From an uncultured Oscillospiraceae bacterium (lineage in GTDB: Bacteria; Bacillota_A; Clostridia; Oscillospirales; Oscillospiraceae), in assembly GCA_900754605.1 (NCBI GenBank), contig CAAEDK010000167.1, positions 1-23,783 of the forward strand: a stretch of DNA of 23,783 bases. Direction: 5' to 3'. The position numbers and the translations under genes were made by a program. How positions within the stretch are numbered: the first letter of the stretch is position 1; every line of letters begins with the position of its first letter. Of the stretch, positions 1 to 8,963 are shown in pieces. The notes under the pieces were generated by a model, which saw only the letters and a list, made by a program, of their open reading frames with translations, was not told the DNA's origin and made no database searches.

Positions 1-1
1 C

Positions 2-853
2 GGCTCCAGCCAGTGCGACTTTGGCGGAGAGCGCATCACCGCCAGCCGCAAGGTGCACAACTGGATTTGCGTGTATCTCAAGCAGGCGGAGCAGACACCG
101 CCGGAAGAGGAGGACAAGCCTATGAGCAAGCATACTGTATGCCTTGACCCCGGACACGGGCCGGGCAACGTCAACGGATCCCCGGACGGCACCTACAAAG
201 AGTGGGAGTTTACGTGGGATATGGCACAGCGTGTCAAGCCGCTGCTGGAGGCCCAGGGGGTGGGCGTGGTGCTCACCAAGACAGCGGACAACTACCCCAG
301 CCTCACGGAGCGGGCCAACATCAGCAACAAAGCAAAGCCGGACTGCTTTGTGAGCATCCACACCAACGCGGCCGGGGAGGGCGGATGGTCGAGTGCGTCC
401 GGGCTGGAGGTATACACCAGCGCCGGGCCCATGACGGCCCAGCGCAATGTGCTGGCCTCCAAACTGGTCAACGCCTTCCATGTTGCCGGGGTGGCCCTGC
501 GGAGCGAACCGATCAAGCACGAGATGTATACCGTGCTTGCCAAGACGGACGCTCCCGCCTGCCTGATTGAGTACGGCTTCCATACCAACAAGATGGACAC
601 GGAGTATCTCAAGGATAGCAAGTACCGGGACAAACTGGCCGAGGCCACCGCAAAGGGCATCTGTGAGTTCCTGGGCGTGGCGTGGCAGGCCGATCCAGGA
701 GAGGGCAACGCAGAGGATACCCCGGACGCCTGGGCCGCTGAGGCGTGGCAGAAAGCCAAAGACAAGGGCGTGCTGGATGGCACCCGGCCCCGCGATAATA
801 TGACCCGGCAGGAGTTGGCCGTCGTACTGGAGCGCTTAAACCTATTGAGCTGA
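2..853 (+). CDS. N-acetylmuramoyl-L-alanine amidase (endolysin), 5' partial
   Basis: Zinc amidase of the Amidase_3 family, which cuts the bond between N-acetylmuramic acid and L-alanine in peptidoglycan; as a phage protein its likely role is host lysis. The amidase domain starts near ATG 122: the metal-binding DPGHGPG motif comes 9 residues in, followed by an acidic KEWEF segment, a SIHTNAA motif (second metal histidine) and CLIEYGFHTN (catalytic glutamate). The last ~45 residues (WAAEAWQKAKDKGVL, then MTRQEL) resemble an SLH-like or wall-binding motif common at the end of Firmicutes phage endolysins. The frame has no stop back to base 2, and bases 2-121 have strongly G/C-rich third positions, so the amidase is probably the C-terminal domain of a larger protein joined by an acidic PPEEED linker. 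ATG 122 also has an AGGAGG at good spacing, so a shorter internal product is possible. The upstream segment is not recognised. Confidence 0.88.
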   Translation, partial: GSSQCDFGGERITASRKVHNWICVYLKQAEQTPPEEEDKPMSKHTVCLDPGHGPGNVNGSPDGTYKEWEFTWDMAQRVKPLLEAQGVGVVLTKTADNYPSLTERANISNKAKPDCFVSIHTNAAGEGGWSSASGLEVYTSAGPMTAQRNVLASKLVNAFHVAGVALRSEPIKHEMYTVLAKTDAPACLIEYGFHTNKMDTEYLKDSKYRDKLAEATAKGICEFLGVAWQADPGEGNAEDTPDAWAAEAWQKAKDKGVLDGTRPRDNMTRQELAVVLERLNLLS

Positions 854-875
854 ACAAGCTGGAAAGGAGGACGAA

Positions 876-2393
876 ATGGCAAGCATCAAGGATTTGCAAG
901 ACCAGATGAACAAGAACTCCCAGGCGTGGCATGGAGCCAATAAGGCCGAGCAAGACCGCCTGCACAAGGAGAACGAACGCCTGCAAAGCCAGATTGACAG
1001 CATGACGGGAGGAAGCTCCACCTTCAATCCCGGTACTGGCAAGTGGAGCACCACGGGAGGTTCCAGCGCCTCCAGGCCCAGCGGCGTGGGCGGGTCCAGG
1101 CCCAGCGGCGGCAGTTCTTCCAGGCCGTCCGGCGGTAACTGGAGCACGGGCAGTAATGGCTACGGCTCCAGCTATGGCACGGACGCCAGCGGACAGAATG
1201 ATTACAGCGTTCTGATCAGGGACGCCATGAACGCGGGTGCTTCCGCAGATGAGGTTCAGCGGCTCTTGGACCAGCGGGTAAACAAGGCGCAGCAGAGCGG
1301 GTACAATCAGTACATGTATGACGACCTGTACCACGCAGCGCAAAACTATATCAAACAGCAGACCCAATTACCTCAAGTGGAAGACTACTCCGACTATCTG
1401 GCCGACGCATTTGCAGCTCAAAAACGTGCTGCTCTGGCGCAGATCAACAACGCCTACCAGCAGAACGTCAATGCAATCAACCGGGCGGGGGAGGGTGTGG
1501 ACACCCGGTATCAGAACGCCCGGAACCAGGCGGCAGGGGCCAGTGAGCTGGCGGCCCGGAACTTCAATGAGTATGCGGCGGCGGCGGGTTTGAACTCCGG
1601 CGCGGGCGGCCAGGCCGAGCTGGCCCGCAACGTAGCCTTGCAGAACAATCTGAATGACCTGAGCACAGCGGAAGCCCAGACCTACGCCGACCTGGAGCAG
1701 CAGATGGCAAACGCCGAGGTGGAGTACAACAATGCTATCGCGGAGGCGGAGGCCAACGGCGACGCCGCTCTGGCGTCGGCGCTGTATCAGGAAAAGGTGC
1801 GTGTCCAGCAGGCAAACATGGAGGCTCTGATGCAGCAGTATCAGATGGATCTCCAGAAACAGCAGCTCCAATATCAGCAGAAGCAGGATGCGGCCAGCTC
1901 GGCTCTGGCCGAGCGCCAGCAGATGGCCCAGTACGGGAACACCTTTCTGGAGATGGGCCTCATGCCCTCTCAGGAGATGCTGGACGCCATGGGCATTACG
2001 GCGGCGGACGCGCAGGCGTATATCAATCAGCTTTCGCTCCAGGCGTCCCTCACGGCCGCGGGAGGCCGGAGCGGAAATGCCGGGAGAGGTACTGGAGGAA
2101 CTACCGGCAGTGGCACCGTCGAGAACGTATCCGCCCCAACCTCTAACGCAGGAGGTTCGGTTGGTGGCAGCCAGGTGCAGGGGAACAATTCAGAATGGAG
2201 TGGAATCGACATGTCCAGCGTGACGGCGCTCGGCTATGGGCCGGTCAGCAGGGCCTACCTGGAGCAGATGGTGGATAGTGGACAGGTGGAAGCATATCAA
2301 GATCCTGCTACCGGGCTGATCAAATTCCGGCGCGGAACCACTTCGACAGTCCCTTCCCGGCCCAGTTTCGGTAATATTCAGTCCTTGATTTAG
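876..2393 (+). CDS. Ala/Gln/Gly-rich phage virion-like protein
   Basis: A 505-residue protein of unknown exact function. The N-terminal ~45 residues are charged and heptad-like (probable coiled coil). Residues ~46-110 are a Gly/Ser linker with repeated SRPSG units. Residues ~110-390 are long Ala/Gln/Asn-rich helices, followed by another Gly/Ser stretch (~395-440) and a compact C-terminus. This composition resembles internal virion (DNA-ejection) or tail-associated proteins of phages, and the gene sits directly before the giant virion protein with only 10 bases between them. The start is well supported by AAAGGAGG before ATG 876. No catalytic motif is visible. A structural role is inferred from position and composition, not from a recognised domain. 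Confidence 0.75.
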   Translation: MASIKDLQDQMNKNSQAWHGANKAEQDRLHKENERLQSQIDSMTGGSSTFNPGTGKWSTTGGSSASRPSGVGGSRPSGGSSSRPSGGNWSTGSNGYGSSYGTDASGQNDYSVLIRDAMNAGASADEVQRLLDQRVNKAQQSGYNQYMYDDLYHAAQNYIKQQTQLPQVEDYSDYLADAFAAQKRAALAQINNAYQQNVNAINRAGEGVDTRYQNARNQAAGASELAARNFNEYAAAAGLNSGAGGQAELARNVALQNNLNDLSTAEAQTYADLEQQMANAEVEYNNAIAEAEANGDAALASALYQEKVRVQQANMEALMQQYQMDLQKQQLQYQQKQDAASSALAERQQMAQYGNTFLEMGLMPSQEMLDAMGITAADAQAYINQLSLQASLTAAGGRSGNAGRGTGGTTGSGTVENVSAPTSNAGGSVGGSQVQGNNSEWSGIDMSSVTALGYGPVSRAYLEQMVDSGQVEAYQDPATGLIKFRRGTTSTVPSRPSFGNIQSLI

Positions 2394-2403
2394 AGGTGCC
2401 CTT

Positions 2404-5400
2404 ATGGCGAAGCTGTCAGAGCTGCAATCCAAGGTAACAGGGAGCGCAATCAATGTTGACCCGCTTGGGAAAAAGCGGCCGACAACGCAGACGGTTTTTA
2501 ACACCTTGCAGCAGAGTGTATCACAGAGCGCTGCCCCGTCTCCACGTATCAGTAAAACCACAGCTCCCTCCTCTTTGCCGGAGAGCAAGGGAAAGAAGGT
2601 CACACTTCCGACGGTTAAGCAGAAAACCAACCCCCTGACCACCCCAGCCAAGAGTGGATTTTTTGAAGGTCTCAGTATTTTGCCGTCTTCTGCGGATGAA
2701 CTCATTAGTCCATACGCATGGGGACGGGCTGGTACCGCTCTTTTAGGGGCGGCGGAAGGGGTTGCAGACTTCATCGGCAGCGGCTTCTATAAGGGAGTGC
2801 AGGGGATCAGTTCTCTTGGTGGCCTGGCTCCCAACCCGGTATCAGAGTGGGCCGGCCGAAACGCAGATGCTTTTTTAGATAACAGTATAACGCAAGACCT
2901 GGAGCAGAAACTGGCGGAGAAGTACAACCCCAGCCAGGGCGCGCAGAACGTAACCGGCATTGGACAGGCCATCGTTCAGATGCTGCCCGGCATCGGCGCG
3001 TCCAAGGTTGTGTCCGCAGCAGGGAAGGGGCTCAACGCCGCCCAGGCGCTTTCCCGCGGGGAGAACGTGGGCCGGGCGCTGTTCGGCATTCAGGCGGCGG
3101 GCAACGCGGCCAGCCAGGCCAAAGCGGAGGGGGCGGACACCGGGCGGGCGCTGGCCTTTGGCGCGGCCTCTGGGGCCCTGGAGACCGCCATTGAGGGCAT
3201 CGCGGGCGGCATTCCCGGCCTGGGCGGCGGAAAGGTGGGGAAGATTGCCGAGGCAGTCAAGGCCAGCCCCCTGGTCAGCCGGGCCCTGGATATCGCAGGC
3301 GAGGGCGGCGAGGAGGCGCTTTCCACCGTTCTCACCCCTTATTTGCAGCGGGCCATTTATGACCCGGACGCCCCCAACGCCACACCGGAGGAGATTGCGC
3401 AGAGTGCCATCATGGGCGCGGTGGCCGCCGGAGTGCTCCAGGGCGGCCTAGAGCTGCCGGGGGCGATTTCTAATGCGGCGTCCGACATCAGAACCACTCG
3501 GAGGGCTATCGGGAGCAACGAGGACATTACCCAGAGAGCCACCGCCAATATCCAGGCGGGTCAGAACATGGCCCGGTATTCCAGCGGAAATCCGCTGGCC
3601 GTTACCTTACCGACGGTCGAAGAGGCCAAAAGTGGCCTCTTCCTGCCCGGTTCCCCCGCCTATCAGCAGGCGGATAACCGCATGCCGGGCGAGCAGGTTA
3701 TCCGGGCGGAACTTCCTGGAGCTGGGCAGAAAAATGCAGATGTGGAACCTCTTGTTTCAATAGATAATATACGCCGGTATCAATCTGCAATCGACGGCGT
3801 TTTTATGGGCACGCTTCCTACTGGCGCCGATATCGTGCTCGGGCAGACGCCATCCATTCTCGCTGAGTATGGAGCGCCTGCGCTTGATCTGCACATGCGG
3901 CAAAGCGTCGCAAGGAAAATTGCATATCCATCCGGATATATGGGTGGAAAGCATAATCTTGGGCTATCAGCGCTTAAAAATCTCCCTTATCAACTTGCAG
4001 ACCCCATTGCAATTATAGAGAACCCGCAAAGCAATTCGAGAGGTCTTGCGAGTAAGATCGTTCTTACAGAATGGAACGATTTGGACGGAAAACCTGTTAT
4101 TATTCCGATCCACCTAAATGCACAGGGTGCAATTGATGTTCAAAACGATGTTGCATCTGCATTTGGGGCGGATTATATCCAAAGAATCATTGGTAATAAT
4201 GGCGAAAATGTGCTGTATACAAAAAATAACGAGGACATTTATCAGCTTCTTTCCAAAGGGCGTCCAGTGCCCCAGGCGATGGCTGATGATGTCCTCGCTA
4301 GAAACAGTATACCCCCAGCCGGGCAGGATGTCAACCTACAGCAGGGCGATCGCGGTGAAACACAGGATACGCCCAGGGAGGGGCCTGGGCCTGCCTTTGA
4401 GACAGGCCCGGAGAGTTCCGTCGGCGCGGCTCGGAAGGGCTTCGACCCCTGGTCGGAGTTCCAGGGCACCAAGAGCGAGTTCTTCCCCGAAGGGGCCAAC
4501 GCGGCCCGCCCGGTGGACGTGCCCACCACCGACCCGCAGGGGCGGCCCATCCGCAAGACCGCCTCCACCTCCATGGGGGCAAAGGCTATTCCCGACGAGG
4601 CGGTGGGCGACATTCAGAACATGGTGCTGCGCGGGGAGCTGTCCTATGACCGAGTGAGTGACAGGGCTTCCATTGACCGGGCCGTGAAAACCATTGAGAT
4701 GAAGGGATATCAGCGGGCGCTGGAGGAGTTCTCCACCCAGGTGCGCAAGGGCTTAGTTTCCAAGGACATTGCCACCCTGGGGCAGCAGCTTCTGGTGAAT
4801 GCAGCCAACGCGGGAGACGGGAAGGCCACGGCGGAGTTGCTTTCCCTCTACGCGCAGATGGAGACCACCGCCGGGCAGGCAGTACAGGCGGCCTCCATCC
4901 TGCGCAAGCTGGCCCCCAGCGACCAGCTTTACGCCGCCCAGCGCATGGTAATTGAGCTGGAAAAGGCCATCCAGAAAAACTACAAGGATCTGGAGATCAC
5001 CATCGACCCGGCGTTGATTGAGGAGTTCAACCAGCAGACCGACCAGACGGGCCGGGACGCAGTGCTGGATAAAATCAAGGATAACGTGGCCGCCCAGGTG
5101 CCCGCCACATGGCAGGATAAATGGAACGCCTGGCGGTACATGGCGATGCTCTTTAACCCCAGGACGCATATCCGAAACGTCGTAGGCAACGTCGGATTTC
5201 AGCCGCTGCGCTGGACAAAAGACCGGGTGGCGGCAACCATCGAGGCGGGGGTCTCCAAGGTCAGTGGCGGAAGGCTGGGACGCACCAAGTCGTTCGCGGC
5301 CAATCCCGCGCTCTATAAGGCTGCGTGGGCCGATTGGGCAAACGTGCAGGACGTGCTTTCCGGGAACAAGTATGACGACATTCGAACGGAAATCAACAGC

Positions 5401-7266
5401 CGCCGCCGTATTTTCCGAACCGCCCCTCTGGAGGCGGGCCGCAAGATAAACTCCTGGGCCCTGGAGGCGGAGGACGCCATTTTCAAGCGTATCACCTACG
5501 CCGACGCTTTGGCCGGCTATCTCCAATCCAACGGCGTGACAGCGGAGCAGATGCGGAACAACACGGTGGACGCGCAGATTCTCAGCCGGGCGCGGGACTA
5601 CGCGGGGCGGGAGGCACTGAAGGCCACCTATCAGGATCGGAATATGGTATCGGATAAGGTGGTGCAGATCGCCCGCGACCTAGGGCCCGCCGGTGAGGCC
5701 GTCCTGCCCTTCAAGCGCACCCCGGCCAATATCCTGGTGCGGGGCATGGAGTACAGCCCGGCCGGGCTGGCAAAGGCCCTGACCTACGATCTGATACAGG
5801 TAAAGCGCGGCAGGATGACGGGAGCGGAGGCCATCGACCACATCGCCTCCGGACTCACCGGCTCGGGGCTCATGGCGCTGGGCGCGTACCTGTTCGCCCA
5901 GGGGATTGTCACCAGCGGCGGCGGGGACGACGAGGGGCAGGACGCCATCAACGACCTGACGGGCGTACAGAATTACGCGCTGAACCTGCCCGGCGGCGGG
6001 AATGTCACGCTGGACTGGCTGGCCCCGGAGGCCCTGCCCTTCTTCATGGGCGTGGAGCTGATGGACTCCATGGGACAGGGGGGAAACACGGCGGAGGGCA
6101 TTTCCACCGCCCTGAAGTCCATCTCCGACCCCATGCTGGAGCTGTCCATGCTCCAGTCCCTCAACGATGTAATTGACAGTGTTTCCTTCTCGGAGAACAA
6201 GCTGGGGGCGTTGGTCTCCTCCGCGCTGGTCAGCTACTTCACGCAGCCAATCCCCACCTTTGGCGGACAGATTGAGCGCTCCGCCGAGGACGTGCGCATG
6301 ACCACCTACACCGACAAGAACCTGCGGCTGCCCACCGATATCCAGTACGCCATCGGGCGGGCCAGCGCCCGGATTCCAGGCTGGGACTACCAGCAAGTGC
6401 CCTATATCGACGCATGGGGGAGAGAGGAGAAGAGCGGGACGCTGCCCATGCGGGCGATGGACAACTTCCTGAATCCGGCCTATACCTCTAGTATGCAGGT
6501 GACGGACGTAGACAAAGAGATTCAACGGCTCTACAACCAGACCGGAGACGGCGGCGTGGTGCCGGATCGGCCGCAGAAGTACATCACGGTGGACGGCGAG
6601 CGGGTGGATCTGACCGGGGAGCAATATGTGGAATATGCCACGAAGCGAGGGCAGACACAGTTTAAGCTTCTGGAGGAATTGCTGGACAGCAGCCTGTACC
6701 GAAGCCTTGGAGACGAGGAGAAGACCCAGGCGGTGAGCAGCGTGTATAACTACGCCGATATGCTAGGGAAGGCTGCGGTCAGTGATTATCAGCCGGAAGA
6801 TTGGGTAGCGGAGGCCCAGAACGCAAAGAAAGAATTTGGCATTTCGACATCGGAATATCTTCTGCTGCGTGGGCAGTATGGGGGCTCTCTCCTCAGCGGA
6901 AAGAAGGTGCGGGAGGCATATCAGGCCGGTATGCCGGCACAGGACTATCTGCACTGGGCCGTCCAGGAAAAGGATACGGACGGAAGTGGAAGGACGAACC
7001 AGGCTGAGACCATCGCCGCCATTGAAACCAGTGGCTTGAGCCAGGAGGAAAAGGATGTGCTCTATGCCGTGGAACAGGTATCGGATGCAGGGCGCCGGAA
7101 ATGGGAGCGGGCACGAGACTGGGGCCTGAGTGTTGAGGACTACCAACGATATTATGCTATCTATTCCGGAGACGGAAAGAAGGAGGAAAAGCTGACAGCA
7201 TTGCAAAGGGCCGGTATGACTGCGGCCCAGGCAAACTATTTCTGGAGCCTTATGAGCAAGAATTAG
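2404..7266 (+). CDS. Giant polyvalent virion protein with MuF-C-like nuclease module and LPD38-like region
   Basis: A 1620-residue protein of the large polyvalent phage protein class; such proteins are carried in the virion and ejected with the DNA. Residues ~90-360 are Gly/Ala-rich and amphipathic. Residues ~445-640 resemble the MuF C-terminal domain (Barnase-EndoU-ColicinE5/D-RelE-like nuclease fold), with DIVLGQTPSIL, HNLGLSALKNLP and a conserved beta-rich SKIVLTEWN segment. Residues ~900-1150 match the LPD38-type region, recognisable by NPRTHIRNVVGN and LPFKRTPANILVRG. A canonical EF-hand-like loop, DTDGSGRTNQAE, lies at residues 1524-1535. The stretch encoding residues ~445-640 is strikingly AT-richer than its flanks. 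Possible roles are DNA ejection plus a toxin acting in the new host or on competitors. Start ATG 2404 follows GAGGTG. Gene presence is certain; the nuclease assignment is from motif memory and is moderately secure. Confidence 0.85.
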   Translation: MAKLSELQSKVTGSAINVDPLGKKRPTTQTVFNTLQQSVSQSAAPSPRISKTTAPSSLPESKGKKVTLPTVKQKTNPLTTPAKSGFFEGLSILPSSADELISPYAWGRAGTALLGAAEGVADFIGSGFYKGVQGISSLGGLAPNPVSEWAGRNADAFLDNSITQDLEQKLAEKYNPSQGAQNVTGIGQAIVQMLPGIGASKVVSAAGKGLNAAQALSRGENVGRALFGIQAAGNAASQAKAEGADTGRALAFGAASGALETAIEGIAGGIPGLGGGKVGKIAEAVKASPLVSRALDIAGEGGEEALSTVLTPYLQRAIYDPDAPNATPEEIAQSAIMGAVAAGVLQGGLELPGAISNAASDIRTTRRAIGSNEDITQRATANIQAGQNMARYSSGNPLAVTLPTVEEAKSGLFLPGSPAYQQADNRMPGEQVIRAELPGAGQKNADVEPLVSIDNIRRYQSAIDGVFMGTLPTGADIVLGQTPSILAEYGAPALDLHMRQSVARKIAYPSGYMGGKHNLGLSALKNLPYQLADPIAIIENPQSNSRGLASKIVLTEWNDLDGKPVIIPIHLNAQGAIDVQNDVASAFGADYIQRIIGNNGENVLYTKNNEDIYQLLSKGRPVPQAMADDVLARNSIPPAGQDVNLQQGDRGETQDTPREGPGPAFETGPESSVGAARKGFDPWSEFQGTKSEFFPEGANAARPVDVPTTDPQGRPIRKTASTSMGAKAIPDEAVGDIQNMVLRGELSYDRVSDRASIDRAVKTIEMKGYQRALEEFSTQVRKGLVSKDIATLGQQLLVNAANAGDGKATAELLSLYAQMETTAGQAVQAASILRKLAPSDQLYAAQRMVIELEKAIQKNYKDLEITIDPALIEEFNQQTDQTGRDAVLDKIKDNVAAQVPATWQDKWNAWRYMAMLFNPRTHIRNVVGNVGFQPLRWTKDRVAATIEAGVSKVSGGRLGRTKSFAANPALYKAAWADWANVQDVLSGNKYDDIRTEINSRRRIFRTAPLEAGRKINSWALEAEDAIFKRITYADALAGYLQSNGVTAEQMRNNTVDAQILSRARDYAGREALKATYQDRNMVSDKVVQIARDLGPAGEAVLPFKRTPANILVRGMEYSPAGLAKALTYDLIQVKRGRMTGAEAIDHIASGLTGSGLMALGAYLFAQGIVTSGGGDDEGQDAINDLTGVQNYALNLPGGGNVTLDWLAPEALPFFMGVELMDSMGQGGNTAEGISTALKSISDPMLELSMLQSLNDVIDSVSFSENKLGALVSSALVSYFTQPIPTFGGQIERSAEDVRMTTYTDKNLRLPTDIQYAIGRASARIPGWDYQQVPYIDAWGREEKSGTLPMRAMDNFLNPAYTSSMQVTDVDKEIQRLYNQTGDGGVVPDRPQKYITVDGERVDLTGEQYVEYATKRGQTQFKLLEELLDSSLYRSLGDEEKTQAVSSVYNYADMLGKAAVSDYQPEDWVAEAQNAKKEFGISTSEYLLLRGQYGGSLLSGKKVREAYQAGMPAQDYLHWAVQEKDTDGSGRTNQAETIAAIETSGLSQEEKDVLYAVEQVSDAGRRKWERARDWGLSVEDYQRYYAIYSGDGKKEEKLTALQRAGMTAAQANYFWSLMSKN

Positions 7267-7283
7267 AAAGGAAGGTACTTACC

Positions 7284-7469
7284 ATGAAAGAACGACTGTC
7301 CAGACTGCTGACCGTGAAGTCCATCGTCACCCTTATTCTGACGGTGGTATTTGCTTATCTTTCCGCCAGTGGGATGGTGGGCATCGACCAGTTCCTTACC
7401 GTGTTCACCGTTATCATTGCGTTCTACTTCGGAACACAGGCCGAGCGGGCACAGGGGAAGGGGGCGTGA
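7284..7469 (+). CDS. Small holin-like membrane protein
   Basis: A 61-residue protein with a positively charged start (KERLSR), two hydrophobic stretches (about residues 12-30 and 35-50) separated by a short polar turn, and a charged tail (QAERAQGKG). This matches small phage membrane proteins found in lysis cassettes, which are thought to act as holins or holin partners that permeabilise the cytoplasmic membrane and let the endolysin out. ATG 7284 follows AAGGAAGG. It lies 17 bases after the giant virion gene and directly before an XhlA-like gene, which supports a lysis role. The endolysin, unusually, is at the other side of the two virion genes. Exact family not established. Confidence 0.7.
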   Translation: MKERLSRLLTVKSIVTLILTVVFAYLSASGMVGIDQFLTVFTVIIAFYFGTQAERAQGKGA

Positions 7470-7472
7470 CCG

Positions 7473-7784
7473 ATGTCGGAGCACGAGTGCAGCGGGACGG
7501 ACTGCGCTTCCCTCGTCCGCATCAAGGCACTGGAGAGGACGCTGGAGGACGAGAAGAAGGAGCGCTCACGCTCTCACGAGAAGATCTACAACCGCCTTGG
7601 GGCCTTGGAGCGTGGTATGACGGCTGTTACCACCCAGTACAGCCAGATCATTGCACAGCTTGCCACCATGTCCGCTGATATAAACGCCCTGAAAGAGAAG
7701 CCGAACAAGCGCTGGGAGACAGTGATCACGGCCATCATCACCGGAGTGGTTGGATTCCTCTTGGCCAGGCTTGGAATGGGGTAA
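7473..7784 (+). CDS. XhlA-like holin accessory protein
   Basis: A 103-residue protein with the hemolysin XhlA layout: an N-terminal soluble part, a long charged coiled coil (about residues 15-75, KALERTLEDEKKERSRSHEK then ALERGM..), and a single C-terminal membrane span (about 82-100, ending GVVGFLLARLG). In Bacillus PBSX the XhlA protein cooperates with the holin XhlB to release the endolysin. It begins 3 bases after the stop of the preceding holin-like gene, so the two are probably translated together. It is the last late gene before the convergent terminator. The Cys pair near the start (ECSGTDC) is of unknown meaning. Confidence 0.75.
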   Translation: MSEHECSGTDCASLVRIKALERTLEDEKKERSRSHEKIYNRLGALERGMTAVTTQYSQIIAQLATMSADINALKEKPNKRWETVITAIITGVVGFLLARLGMG

Positions 7785-7940
7785 AGGCATGTCAATGGCC
7801 CGCGTGCGGTTCCAGGAGCGTTTCTGACCTCAGAAATGAAGCTGGCAATCCAGAAGGCGAACTGGGGCTGATAGCACGAGAAAATGGTGGATGATGTGGC
7901 CCACATAAGGGTCATGCTCGACCAATACAGGCTATAAAGA

Positions 7941-7968
7941 AAGCGCAGGGGTCAACGCCCCTGCGCTT
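7941..7968. terminator. Bidirectional hairpin terminator between late and early genes
   Basis: A perfect 11-bp inverted repeat (AAGCGCAGGGG / CCCCTGCGCTT) with a 6-base loop at 7952-7957. Read leftwards it is followed by TCTTTATAG, read rightwards by CTTGTT, so it can end transcription from both sides. The stop codon of the leftward sigma-like gene lies in the loop. Bases 7785-7940 contain no credible gene. Confidence 0.8.
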
Positions 7969-8446
7969 CTTGTTCGGCTTCGACCTGTAGTTTTTGCCAG
8001 GCGGCCCGACTGATATTGTAGACGGTTTGACGAGAACACCCTAGCTTGGCGGCGATAACTGGCTTGGATTCTCCGCGCATCAGAGCCAGCAGCACCCTTC
8101 GCTCCCGGCTTCGGCGGGGGAACAATTTATAAACCAGAGCAAGAAAGTCCTGGTCCTCATAGGATTGGAGAGCTGCAATGTTCTCCTCGGATGGAATGTC
8201 CTCCTCCAACGAGTCATCCGGGTGTATCGAGCGTATGTAATCAATAATGTTGCAGCGGATGCAGCGGCGGGCCAGAGGCTCAAAGGGACGGTTTCCGTCC
8301 CACTTTTTGGTTGCTTCCCATAAACCGATCAGACCATTTTGTAGGGCGTCTTCGTCTTTAGCTGCCTCATTGGAGACAGAATAGGCCACGGAGCGTACCA
8401 GATAGCGATATTTGATAATAAGGGCCTCCTGCTCTGCACGGTTCAA
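7952..8446 (-). CDS. Sigma-70-like RNA polymerase sigma factor
   Basis: A 164-residue protein with sigma region 2 features at residues ~10-75 (EDALQNGLIGLWEA, then a helix ending CNIIDYIRS) and a region 4 helix-turn-helix at ~115-155 (PVIAAKLGCSRQTVYNISRA). Proteins of this type at the end of early phage operons redirect host RNA polymerase to late promoters. Here it is the last gene of the leftward operon, abutting the convergent late region, which fits that role. The start is TTG 8446, because AGGAGGG lies 8 bases upstream and there is no better in-frame start. The stop codon sits in the loop of the shared terminator. Late regulator function is inferred. Confidence 0.78.
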   Translation of the reverse strand: MNRAEQEALIIKYRYLVRSVAYSVSNEAAKDEDALQNGLIGLWEATKKWDGNRPFEPLARRCIRCNIIDYIRSIHPDDSLEEDIPSEENIAALQSYEDQDFLALVYKLFPRRSRERRVLLALMRGESKPVIAAKLGCSRQTVYNISRAAWQKLQVEAEQEAQGR

Positions 8447-8449
8447 GGG

Positions 8450-8635
8450 CTATCCCTCCTTCGGCGGGTCTGGGAGGGGCATCCAGTGGGTGATTTTACC
8501 CGCACTGGGCCCAATATCCGTCATCCATTCACCCCACAAAATCCAACCTACAGATGTTCCAATGCGCTCACAACGCACGATAACTCTCTGCTGTTCCTCC
8601 GGCAACCTCTCCTTGACGCTGATCCACTCACTCAT
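8450..8635 (-). CDS. DUF551 phage protein
   Basis: A 61-residue protein that matches DUF551: it opens with EWISVKERLPE and closes with the ITHWMPLPDPP signature. The family is very common in phage early regions and has no established function. It overlaps the stop of the upstream gene by 8 bases and ends 3 bases before the sigma-like gene, consistent with translational coupling. GGAGGGCGG precedes ATG 8635. Confidence 0.82.
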   Translation of the reverse strand: MSEWISVKERLPEEQQRVIVRCERIGTSVGWILWGEWMTDIGPSAGKITHWMPLPDPPKEG

Positions 8636-8963
8636 GCTGTCCGCCCTCCCCGTCGTGGATGGAGCCCTCCATATCCAAAAACTTCTGGCACATGGCCGCA
8701 GCCTGAATGGCCTCGCAGGCTGCGTTGATGGCGTTTTGTTTTAAGCATCTAATATCTTCATTGGCCGGAAGGTCACTTGTGATATTTCCCCAAGCACACT
8801 CCAAGAGTAGTTTCATCTTGCTTACCTCTTCTTCGGCCTCTTCTGCTTCTTCTTTTAGCACCGCCCACCCCTCATGCTGGCTGTGGAACTGCGGAAACCG
8901 CTCATTGGCGGCAGCCAGCTCAACGTCCACCAGTTGCCTGACGTTGGCTAATACAGCGTTCAT
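8628..8963 (-). CDS. MazG-like phage protein (putative)
   Basis: A 111-residue helical protein. The segment HEGWAVLKEEAEEAEEEV resembles the first metal-binding helix of MazG-like nucleotide pyrophosphohydrolases (ExxE pattern), and the later AINAACEAIQAAAMCQKFL resembles the family's second helix. If active it would hydrolyse nucleoside triphosphates, a housekeeping role in many phages. GGAGGTG precedes ATG 8963, which overlaps the stop of the upstream gene by 4 bases. The second metal motif is degenerate, so it may be catalytically inactive or only a distant relative. Confidence 0.6.
   Translation of the reverse strand: MNAVLANVRQLVDVELAAANERFPQFHSQHEGWAVLKEEAEEAEEEVSKMKLLLECAWGNITSDLPANEDIRCLKQNAINAACEAIQAAAMCQKFLDMEGSIHDGEGGQHE

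Noticed and set aside
5680..6624. 314-residue minus-strand frame in the giant virion gene
   Set aside because: Shadow of high-GC coding on the plus strand; composition is Gly/His/Arg-rich without domain features.
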